NCBI GenBank assembly: GCA_030737835.1 | Contig: CM060848.1 | Span: 13,462,416 to 13,526,415 of the forward strand | Length of the DNA stretch: 64,000 bases | Direction of reading: 5' to 3' | Source: Acorus gramineus | Lineage: Eukaryota; Streptophyta; Magnoliopsida; Acorales; Acoraceae | In this document: one piece after another, positions 23,901-33,289 of the stretch | Numbering within the stretch: the stretch's first letter is position 1 | How the letters are laid out: every line of letters begins with the position of its first letter | The notes under the pieces: model-generated | What the model was told of the DNA's origin: nothing | The model's input: the letters and a program-made list of their open reading frames with translations, nothing else | Database searches by the model: none | Made by a program: the position numbers and the translations under genes

Positions 23901-24808
23901 ATATTTGGAATAACACATCCAAATAACACCCAAATATAAAGCAAGCATCTTAGAATAGCCATATATAAAGCAACCATCTTAGAATAACCATTTATAGTCA
24001 GTGATGGAGAACATTAGTTTATCACGAACACTTTAGTTGGACTTGAGAAAAAAGTCTTCGATGTTGGATAATTCAGAAAAGCATAAACAAATAAGAGAAA
24101 AATAAACATACAAAAAAGTGAGGGAAATAATCTGGACAATGTGAGAAACCATTTTTCCAACCCAGGTTTGTAGATTTATTAGAGTTAGGATATTATACAT
24201 GATACATCCAGTTGCAATGGTTCAATACAATATGTTTTGGAAGTATGACTGGTAAAAGGTAATTTGACTAGAAGATATAACACATAGTTAACCTCGCGTA
24301 TCACGGATATATCCATCAACACTGTTTTTTTGAGTCTTCAATGATTTTATGTTGTCCTCATGATGCTTAATTTTCAGTCCAAGCTTCTGTAAATCATCCT
24401 GAAGTGCCTGCAATGTGCTTTTGAGATGTTAGCTGGAGTTATATTTAATATGGCTTATTTGCCATTGATTACAGTAAATCCAGAAAAGCTTCTGGTCTTT
24501 ATTTAGAGTTATTGAAGTTAACATTACTAACTAATTACCAATAGAGTGGATTATAAAAATATGAATATGTCTCTTGTTGAAAGGTATCCCAACAGTTTCC
24601 ATCTCTGAGAGGTGCACCACGAATAAATACATTCAAAATCAGTACTAATTACGAAAAGAAAGTAGGCATAAATGGCAGGTGGTTAACCTGTTACCTGTCA
24701 CAAAAATGAATTGAAACTAACCTTGGAATGACTTATAATTGCACCCACTCTAAGCCCTTCTTGTTGCATTTCACTTCCTAGCACCATACAAGGATCAATT
24801 TGATTCAT
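20990..24808 (-). CDS. DMS3: DMS3, SMC-hinge-like RdDM protein, about 403 aa
   Basis: Coding exons, 5' to 3': 24808-24722, 24407-24293, 23292-23055, 22931-22740, 22564-22244, 21397-21175, 21025-20990; phases agree (1212 nt). Residues about 30-68 form a coiled coil ([20 protein letters not shown]). The hinge-like part includes [19 protein letters not shown] (about 128-146), then [26 protein letters not shown] and [19 protein letters not shown], ending [11 protein letters not shown]; a second coiled coil ([19 protein letters not shown]) follows. This tracks Arabidopsis DMS3 (420 aa) along its length. DMS3 has no ATPase head; it joins DRD1 and RDM1 (the DDR complex) and aids RNA polymerase V transcription in RNA-directed DNA methylation. 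The last exon (11 codons) is the least certain part. Intron 1 is about 1.7 kb. Confidence 0.92.
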
Positions 24809-24811
24809 AAG

Positions 24812-26474
24812 CTTCAAAAGAGATGATTATAATTCCACTGCATGAGAAAAATAAGCTTTTAAAGGTGAACAAGAATACAACAGATTAGGAACACGAAATA
24901 CAAAAATAAATACCACTAATACATTTAAAATAAAATCACACATGCATCGATTATCAAATTCGATGAGTTATGCCAGTCAAGTAGTCAACAGAAATCTTTG
25001 CCAGTTCTTAAATAGACATGTGCAAAAGAAATATAGCCCCATTTGCTATTCATGATTCTCTCTATAGCCCCAGATTTAGTCCATATGAAAGTACATACAA
25101 TATTAACCGCGATAAAAAATGATGATATTTTATTTGAACCAAAAGGCAAAGAACCTGGATACACATCTTCTCAATTCTCAATGAGGAAAATAACACATAG
25201 ATTCTTTGCCAGTTCTTAAATCGACATGTGCAAAAGCAATGTTGCCCGCATCTACTATTCATGATCCTCTATATGGCCCCAGATTTAAAACATGTGGAAG
25301 TACATAGAAAATTAACCACTGAAAAATGATATGTAAATTAAACCAAAAGGCAAAGAACCTAGACAACACATATCTTCTCAATATGAATTAAGAAATAACA
25401 CTTAGAATTCACATTTTTAGTGCCGGTAGTCAAACAGGCATAAAATGTACAAGAAATGTTGAATGAAATCCCATCAAAAACATTTTCTTTTAAAGAAAAG
25501 TTAGGTGCTATATTATTCATAGAAGGCCACCAAACAAAAGGAAACAAGTGATCTCCAAACAAAGGTTAAAAAAGAGAAATGAGAAAAGATATTCAGGAAT
25601 ATGAAAAATACAACAAATTTGAATAACCCAAACAAAGAAGATCCGCCAAGCATACTATCCAAACCAAATGCCACCCATAATGGTAGGAGGATAATCCACT
25701 TCAAGGTCCACTTGACCCATGACTTGAAAAGAGAAGAAATCATCACTCATGTATTCTCAACATATACCATTTTGTGTTCGAACAGGCATTCATTTCAAGA
25801 TAACCAAATACTTCAACAAACAATGTGCGGAACGAGCTATTGGAATTTGGCCAGATTGCTTCAGTTACTTTTTTTTGCAACTCTTGCGAAACCATTTCCA
25901 CATATCTTCAAGATCTCTAAAAGAGCAATTAAACAATTTTGATGTGATTATCTACAAAATTATACACCCCCCCCCCCCCCCCACCCACCCCATCAAACAA
26001 GTGCTATCAAATTCTACGGTTATACTTCTAAGAGACATCATTCAATCAATTATTTTAGAAAATCAGACACAAAACGTCCAAAAATCAAGAAAAAAAATCA
26101 CATCCAATTGCAAATAGACAAATATATAATAAATATGACGGATTGTATCACATTCAAGGATCCACATAGGGAACCCAAAAATCCAAATAACACGAGATTC
26201 TTTAAAATCATATAACCACGTCAAGAGAAAAAAAAAAATCCGCAATTGAAACATTTTAAGTCAAGAATGCACATTCTGTAAGGACTGAACACCGCGTGCA
26301 AGTTCAAGCATTTCAAGAACACCTTCTAAAAGCAAACCATACTTGCAGATCAGATCACGATCGAATCAAACGTCAATAGAAGCTAGTGATTCTTCTTCAT
26401 TTCGAACAATCGATGTATTAGATCATAAAACACAAACACAAAAGAGAGAGTGAGAGAGAGAGAGAGAGATAAAC
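24812..26474 (-). other. First intron of DMS3
   Basis: It joins a non-coding leader exon (donor CAG|GTTTAT at 26475/26474) to the exon with the start codon (acceptor GAAG|CTTATG). It holds a diverged tandem duplication (24992-25390), a C-run at about 25970-25981 and a (GA)n tract near 26440-26469. Frames within it show no recognised domain. Confidence 0.6.
24992..25390. repeat. Two-unit tandem duplication in DMS3 intron 1
   Basis: Units of about 195-205 bp start with TCTTTGCCAGTTCTTAAAT near 24994 and 25203 and share GACATGTGCAAAAG, CTATTCATGAT, CCCCAGATTTA and AACCAAAAGGCAAAGAACCT. Divergence is visible, so this is not a very recent event. Confidence 0.8.
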
Positions 26475-26620
26475 CTGATTAACGCAAGACGAAGAGGAGC
26501 GACGGCGGTGTACGGGGAACACAAAATGTAAAAGGACGGCAAGATCTAGAAATGACCAGGGTATTTCATCGATCTACGGAAATGCCATCGCTGTTGGCGC
26601 GAATTGGGAAGGAAAAAAAA
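26475..26620 (-). promoter_or_regulatory. DMS3 leader exon and proximal promoter
   Basis: The leader exon ends at 26475. Upstream is TTGGCGCGAA at 26594-26603, close to the E2F consensus (TTTSSCGC), which would fit a gene used in dividing cells. A seven-codon upstream ORF (26569-26546, ATG..TAG) would lie in the leader if transcription starts beyond it. Neither element was tested. Confidence 0.4.
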
Positions 26621-26892
26621 TTTCACTGGGACAAGACAAGAGCGCACAAGATGATTTTTTTTTTTTTTTTTGAATTTAGGGCAGAGACTGCACTCGTGCA
26701 CTCGTTTTGAGTGAGAGGAAGCCGAGGTGGGTGTAGAATATTAAAATGCACCCGAGGAGTATTGAATAGCAGATTTTGGTTGGGCTAAACTGGCGGTTGA
26801 TCTGGCATGATTTACGGATATGCTAACGCCACGTTTCAGTCAGAGAAAGATAAATGTAAATTCAAATAGCCCTGTTTGACATTTAAGAAATA

Positions 26893-28008
26893 GGATAATT
26901 TGTATTTTTAGGCCTTCTAAAATGAATATTAATAAAAATAGCTTTGTATATCAAATATTTACAAATACTAACCTTGTCGACTCGGTAAGCGCTGTTACAT
27001 CAACGTTGACCTCTTTTGTTTTGAATTTTTGTGTTGGAGACGGATTATATATAATCAGTCTCTAGTACAAATTTTTCGACGCCCCCCCCTCTCCCCTGCG
27101 TATACACTGGAGACGGATTATATATAATCAGTCTTCAGTATAAATTTTCAACACCCCCTCTGAAGACACTGGAGACGGATTATATATAATCAGTCTCCAG
27201 TGCATTTCTACCTTAGTATTTTTTTTCAATTTTGTTTTCGTGTTTTTTTATTTGTTGTATAAACTGATGGTTTTTTCAAACAAAGATATGAAAATCTTGC
27301 TTCAGCACACATGTAATGAAATGAAATTTAAGTGCCATAAATACAATCACTCCACCCCTGTTCAATATGTCACGAGATACACATGTTCAATTTGAATGGC
27401 ATCAAGATATTCTTGATGCCATTCAAATTGAACATGTGTATCTCGTGACATATTGAACAGGGGTGGAGTGATTGTATTCATGGGACTTAAGTTTTATTTC
27501 ATTTAAGTTCTTTCATTGTATGTGTGTTTGAGCAGAATTTTCATATCTATGTCTGAGAAAACCATCAATTTATACAACAAGCAAAAAAGCACAAAAAAAA
27601 CAGAAAAAAATACTAAGATAAAAATGCACTGCGGACTGATTATATATAATCAGTCTTCAGAAGACGAATTATATATAATCCAATGTCTTATGGGGGGGTG
27701 CCAAAAATTTATATTGGAGACTGATTATATACAATCAGTCTCCAGTGTATTCGGGGGGAGGGGGGAGGGTTTCAAAAATTTGTACTATAATCCGTCTCCA
27801 GTATAAAAAAAAATTATTCAGGAGGAGGGGGGAAGGTTTCAAAAATTTGTACTATAATCCGTCTCCAGCATAAAAATTCAAAAAAAAAAAAAGGTCAGCA
27901 CTGACGTGGCAGCACTGACCGGGTCAACGGGGCTAGTTTTTGCAAATATTCGATGAGTGGAGATCCTGTCAATATTCATTTTAGGGGGGCTATAAGTGCA
28001 AATTACCC
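26893..28008. mobile_element. Foldback Mutator-like element, non-autonomous, 1116 bp
   Basis: It is flanked by a perfect 9 bp duplication, TAAGAAATA (26884-26892 and 28009-28017), the typical length for Mutator-like elements. Ends are inverted: GGATAATTTG at the left, and GGGTAATTTG when the right end is inverted. The whole element is two long arms meeting at 27408-27410, where the centre GGCATCAAGA-TAT-TCTTGATGCC folds perfectly and the perfect pairing continues for dozens of bases. The right arm is about 80 bp longer. Each arm repeats a small palindrome (GATTATATATAATC). No transposase frame is present. It sits about 0.4 kb from the DMS3 leader exon. Confidence 0.9.
27030..27870. repeat. 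Repeated palindromes within the foldback arms
   Basis: The core GGAGACGGATTATATATAATCAG, followed by TCTCCAG-like ends, occurs near 27034, 27109 and 27171 on the left arm. Related, partly decayed units lie near 27631, 27662, 27716, 27790 and 27855 on the right. Each core is itself nearly self-complementary. Units are spaced about 60-75 bp, with C-rich or G-rich linkers. Confidence 0.85.
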
Positions 28009-28721
28009 TAAGAAATATTATGCAAATATTCTGTTTGATTAACCATAGCTGAAAATATAGTATACAAAAAATAATTTATAATGTGTTAAAAATGCAGACA
28101 ACCCTGTATAAATGATTATTTTAGCTCTCTAAATACATAATAAAACTTATCTGGAAGGGTAAAATCGTCATTTACAGAAGATAACACATTGAAGGGTTTT
28201 TTGGTATATTGTGTTTTCAATCAAAGTTAACCAAACAGAATATTTGTTCATTTGTCAACAAAAATTTAATTCGGGGGTTTATTTGAATTTATATAGATGT
28301 TTTCAGAGGATTACATGGACTTTAGAAAATATCAGAGTTATATGGGTTTTAGTTTACAGGAGGGTACATGGATATTTCCCTTTAAATATAAAAAAACAAA
28401 GAAAAAAAAAGAAGCTGATGAATGGCATAAAAATCACAAATCACAAAAAGTCCCTTTGAAGTGCTTCATGGGTATAAACAGTGGCTGCTTCACATAAATC
28501 ATAAAAATAAAAAATTAAAAGAAAAAAAAAACACAAAAATAATATAGTTGCATTAGAATCATGCAACTGTACATAATAAAAGGGGTTGTTGCTTCACAAA
28601 AATATGAAACCACATATTCAAATGTACCTAAAGAGGGGGTGCTTCACATATTGGAACTTCCAGAAATCAAGCAAAGCCAAACATATCACAAAAATCAAAC
28701 TATAACATTCAAATCCTAATC

Positions 28722-29159
28722 TTCCGGTGGGGGCGTGGACAATATGGAATGGCCACTACCATCTCACAATTGATTGTGCCGGTGGGGGCGTGGATTATAT
28801 GGCGCACTGAAAATAAGGTATTCTTTCAAGGGGCGCGAGTCTATCGGGAGAATATGATGAGTGTGTTTCAGGGGCACATGAGGGACTGGGGGCGAGGGAT
28901 TGCGAAGGCGGAGGATATCATCTTCCGCGACGAACTGATGAGGATTGTGGCGTGAGAGCAGTGGGTCGCCCCCTCCCTCCAGTTAGATACCTCTTCTAAC
29001 TAGGAGAAAGACGCTTGCGACGCTGCTCTTTTATGTTCTTTCTTTATGTTTGTTTTGTCATATTTTGATCTCTATTCTCCCCCCTTTCAGAGTTTGTAAT
29101 TCGAATTCAGAAATGGAATCGAGTAGCAAACATCTACCTTTTTTCAAAAAAAAAAAAAA
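28722..29159 (+). mobile_element. 5'-truncated LINE (fragment 1) with target duplication
   Basis: Bounded by ATTCAAATCCTAATC at 28707-28721 and again directly after the A-tail (29160-29174). A 68-codon frame (28749-28955: AWIIWRTENKVFFQG..) has the style of the C-terminal region of plant LINE proteins, followed by a 3' UTR and an A-run at 29146-29160. The sequence CCGGTGGGGGCGTGGA appears twice near the 5' end (about 28724 and 28779), a small duplication at the truncation point. Confidence 0.85.
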
Positions 29160-29559
29160 ATTCAAATCCTAATCACTACCCAAATCAAAATTACCTAAAA
29201 GGGGGTGCTAGTGTTTGATGGTTTGGATGAAAAGGAGGCTTGACGGGTGGGAGGAGATTCCGGCGCCAAAACTAAGTGTGTCAATTGGGTCCGGGTTGGG
29301 TTGGGATCGACCCATTGATAGGCCTATGACGGACCAGGAGAGGTTGGACTTGGAGAGATCGAGAAATGTAAATGGATAAACAACTAAGTTCTTGCAAGTA
29401 TGAGTTTGAGTTTATATATAAAACAATCAGGTTCGGGTACATAGAAGTTGTGTGGATTTTGAAGAAGAGTTGTATGTCACGGGGTTACATGGATATAAAA
29501 CAATTTAAGGATTTTTTCAAAAAAAAAAAAAGACTCGTGTAACTTATGAAGTTCACCAA

Positions 29560-30014
29560 AAAAATTGTTTAAAATTGAACTGAAAAAATAAATAGATTAA
29601 GGGTCACTGGTTCACTCGCTGAGCTAACCAGATTTAATATGTGACATTATCATAACATAATAAAAGTATTAGTTATTATTATTACTAAATAAATAAATTT
29701 ATATAAATATTAAATATTTTAGAAAATCACTGCCTATTTATCAAAATTTAATTTTAATATTTTTTAAGCTTTTATTTTAACATCATAACATGATTTTACT
29801 ATACAAAATATGAACTTTTTATTATATTTCATATTTTAACAAGCAATTAATCACATTGGTTGCATAGTCGGTTCTCAAAAATAGTCGGTTAAATCGGTGG
29901 ATTGATTAAGTTTTACCTATTTTCTAGACGATCGGTAAATCAAACCGGAATTCAAAGCAGATGAAGGTTTAATTGGTTCAACCGGCTGGGTCAAATCCGG
30001 TTTTAAAACACTTT
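29560..30014. repeat. Diverged repeat with AACCGG-rich end
   Basis: The right end (CAACCGGCTGGGTCAAATCCGGTTTTAAAACAC) has the look of plant DNA-element ends, and the left side near 29565-29640 (TTTAAAATTGAAC..GGTTCACTCGCTGAGCTAACC) is a weak inverse. No target duplication was identified. Tentative. Confidence 0.35.
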
Positions 30015-30057
30015 AAATTTTAGGCCTCCCATCTTTATTTATTGGGGAAATTAATTA

Positions 30058-30544
30058 GGGGTCCCTCTGATCACCCATATATTATTTTTAGGTCTATGAA
30101 ATTTTTTTAGTTTTTTTAGATTCCTAAGGCGTTGAAAAATTATCCTTAGGTTTCTCCAGCCGGATATTGTTCAAAAATACTGAAAATGTCCTCACCCAAT
30201 TATGCGAAGGTTAACAATGTACTAGAGAGTGATAACAGTGTACTTGAGATACTTAACAGTATGTTGAGGAGTTTTTACTGTGAACTGAAACAATTGGACG
30301 TAGAGTATTCTATGTGAAGATTAACAATGTATGGAGAGTGTGTGCTGGATGTATTTAACAATGTAATGGGGAGTATTAATAGTGTACTAAAATAATTGTG
30401 CGGAAGGGGGGGAGGATTTTTAGTATTTTTGAAAAACAACCAGCTGGAGAGACCTAAAGATATTTTTTTACTATTTTAGAGACCTAAAATAAATTTAAAA
30501 ATTTTAGGGATCTAAAATTAATAAACGGATGATCACATGAACCC
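30058..30544. mobile_element. MITE-like element, 487 bp
   Basis: Inverted ends GGGGTCCCTCTGATCA (left) and GGGTTCATGTGATCA (right, inverted) are flanked by TTAATTA at 30051-30057 and 30545-30551. The arms continue to pair imperfectly further in (ATTTTTAGGTCT with AGGGATCTAAAAT). The interior repeats TTAACA(A/G)TGTA and similar several times. Superfamily not assigned. Confidence 0.65.
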
Positions 30545-30627
30545 TTAATTAATTTTTCCTTATTTGTTTTTTTAATTTAGTCAGTAGAGCATGCAATAGA
30601 GCATCTCTCAACTCCCCATCAGTGTCC

Positions 30628-33268
30628 CCATCAGTGTCCATTTACTAAATTGGGAGACAATGACTTCCCCACTCTTTGGGAGGTTTGGGTCTCAAGCGAT
30701 TACAGGTGGTCAGGAAAGCGGTTTTAGCAAAGTTGGCTTTCCAGATTCTTTTACAACCTAATATAACTGGGGAGTTATTAGCTCTCAAACATGGATGGGC
30801 GGGGAACCCATGGGAGATTCGACACACCTCTAGGTGCACTCTAGTATGGAAATCACTCTCTACAGGCTTGAAGCTTATTCGTCCTCAACCTCACCGGATT
30901 CTCAGCGTGTTGAGTGATACTGATCTCCTTCGGGACCCATGGTATGCATCGATTCCCTTTTCGCGCATACCTACCTTTATTAATATGCAGGCGGCATGTT
31001 TGGACTATCGATTATCAGATGTCGTGGATTCAAATGGGTGGAATGTCCAGGCTCTGCATAATATTTTTCCTGCATACTGGGTGGACTTGATTGTTCGTGC
31101 GAGGGTCCCTAGATGTAATGACGATGGACGTCCAGCCTGGGTATGGGACGGGTCGGTTTTGCCAATTCCTCGCCTTAGAGACTTTTATTCGACTCTAGAT
31201 AACCCAGTGCGAGCACCTGCGAATCAGAGGTGGGGTCATATCTGGAGACTGCCAGTGTTTCCGAAAGTCAAATTGTTTCTTTGGAAGTTATGTTGGAATC
31301 GCCTTCCAACCATATGTTATTTAGACTCTATCGGCCTGAGGATGGACATAACCTGCCCCGTTTGTGAAGCAACTTTTGAAACTTCATTTCATCTCTTTTG
31401 TGAATGCTCCTTCACGGTGGATTGTTGGAGGCTCTCTCCATCATCTATGCTACCGCCGCAGGAAGTGTGGACTACACAATCTTGGATCGAGGTTTTTGAG
31501 GATCGTCATTGGACGCACACCCATTCTAACCAAGTCAAGCGGCTATTTTTTATAGCAATGCTATGGGGACTTTGGAAGATGCGGGATCAGGTACTCTTTA
31601 AGAGGAAGACCCCAAGTATGATTTGGGTAGTGTCTCAAGCCATCACACATACTAGAGAATGAAGTCTATCTCTTGACCATAGGCATGTGGAACAAAATCG
31701 GCAGTTCATCTCCTTTTTTGCACTAAATCAAGGAATACCACACAACCTGGTTTTCGAAGGACGCAGATCACTCAGCGCAGATAGTTGCTTTGTGGTGACG
31801 GATGGGAGTGTCCACACTTTATCTAGAGCTGCTGCTGCAGCCTTTGTTTGTTTGGAAGGATTCCCAATTCGTGTGCTTGGGGCGGGTTTTGCGCATTGGT
31901 CGTGGGCTTCCCCGATACGTATGGAAGCGGAGGCAATTGCGATGGGAGTAGCGTTTAGTACACGCTTTGGGCGACATCACATTAAGGTGTTTTCTAACTC
32001 CACTGCATTGGTTAATCTCCTCCGATGAACAGGACCACTCTCCAATGCTTAGGCAGATTGTGGAAACCGTTCATCATGCTGCTTTGGATGGCAACTGTAT
32101 CACATTTTCTAAGGTGTCGCGGCATGCAGTTCGAGGAGCTGAAGTACTCGCACGGCATGCAATGCGGACTAGCAGTGATGGGTGTACTCTCGGTTTACAA
32201 GATCAAACTATTCTGCGTTTAATTCAGCATATTTGGAATACTCTGGTGGCATGTGTAAGTTATGTTAACAGTTAGACACTACATATGTAATTTTGTGTAT
32301 ATCCTACTTGCCTCAATTGTAGGGGTGCAACCTGACTTGTGGGCGGGTTCGGGTTGGGGTTTTTTCTAGTCGGGTTCAATCTGACCCGAACCCGAACCAA
32401 CCCGAACCCATTTCGGGTCGGGTTCGGGTTGGGGTCTCGGGTTGGTCGGGTTGAACCTGAACCCGAAGTAAAAAGGGATCATGGGCTTACGTATACCATC
32501 CACTTATGAAAACAACCTAACCATTCATTACAACCTAAACTTAATAACAAATCTGGACCATTTAATAACAAATCTGGACCATCCACTTATCAAAATAACA
32601 TCACAACCATTCATTACAACCTAAACCTAACCCTAATGAACTCTCTCTTCTCCCTTCACTCATTCCTCGCCGTCACAAAATAAAGAGAACGCTCAGCTCT
32701 CACTCACAACACAATCTGTGAATCGGCAACCATCACCGATCAACACTGATCGTCCAACCCTCGCCGATCAACACTGACCGTCCGACCCTTGCCAACCATC
32801 ACCGACCATCCAACCTTCGCTGACCATCAGGCCATCATCGCAGAGATGTTGGTTCATTCACTAGATTTTTGTTGGGTATTTGTTACTTTGTTGGTTTATT
32901 TATTTGGGATACATGAATGTAATTTTTTTTTTTTTTTTACATAAGCCTAGAAGAAGATGGCTTCTTTTTTAATACAAAATACTTGGTTTTTTTAACAAAG
33001 GGTAATGCATGTTCGATATGTATTCATTGTTTTGCTTTCTCGATGCATGTTTAACAAGCAAAACCCGAACCTGACCCGAGCCCAACCTGAGCCCGGGCTC
33101 AACCTGAACCCGAGCTGAACCCGCGGGTTGAGTTCGGGTTCAGGCTCGGGTTCGGGTTAGGCTTTCTGCATTGCAGGTTGGGTTTGGACAAGCCTTCAAC
33201 CCGACCGACCCGTCCGAGTTGCACCCCTACTCATTTGTTGGGGCCTTTACTTTCAAAAAAAGAAAAAA
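30628..33268 (+). mobile_element. 5'-truncated plant LINE (fragment 2) with zf-RVT and RNase H regions
   Basis: Bounded by AACTCCCCATCAGTGTCC at 30610-30627 and 33269-33286, with an A-rich tail at about 33255-33268. It begins near the end of the reverse transcriptase (GGLGLKRLQVVRKAVLAKLAFQ). A zf-RVT region follows (RWGHIWRLPVFPKVKLFLWK, then TCPVCE and HLFCECSF, about 31230-31420), then an RNase H domain (TDGSVHTLSRAAAAA, RMEAEAIAMGVAF, about 31795-32020). The frame is interrupted between these, so it is inactive. A hAT-like element (32320-33229) is inserted in its 3' UTR. Confidence 0.9.
32320..33229. mobile_element. Non-autonomous hAT-like element nested in the LINE
   Basis: It has perfect 12 bp inverted ends TAGGGGTGCAAC, flanked by the 8 bp duplication CTCAATTG/CTCATTTG (32312-32319, 33230-33237; one mismatch). 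Both 8 bp length and end sequence fit hAT. Subterminal regions are packed with GGGTTCGGGTT-type motifs in opposite orientation on the two sides. The interior has a CT/GA-richer patch (about 32640-32840) with repeated ACCGTCC/ATCACCGA motifs that could be captured sequence. No transposase. Confidence 0.9.
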
Positions 33269-33289
33269 AACTCCCCATCAGTGTCCAAT

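Larger units (their letters stand above)
26850..28390. mobile_element. Older MITE copy interrupted by the foldback element
   Basis: Sequence before 26893 (ATGTAAATTCAAATAGCCC..) and after 28008 (ATTCTGTTTGATTAACC.., GTGTTTTCAATCAAAGTTAAC, AAAATTTAATTCGGG, ending near GGAGGGTACATGGAT) matches, in order, the intact element at 57319-57812. The foldback element therefore landed inside a pre-existing copy. The left end of this copy looks eroded. Confidence 0.75.

Noticed and set aside
25513-25746. Hydrophobic 77-codon minus-strand frame in DMS3 intron 1
   Set aside because: Its T-rich antisense composition explains the hydrophobic residues; there is no splice connection with DMS3 exons and no family match.
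25966-25990. C-run as a telomere-like or G-quadruplex signal
   Set aside because: A plain homopolymer inside an intron, with no repeated G-tract spacing and no telomere motif.
27516-27806. 96-codon plus-strand frame in the foldback element
   Set aside because: It crosses the arm and its palindromic units; the content is dictated by the repeat and there is no transposase motif.
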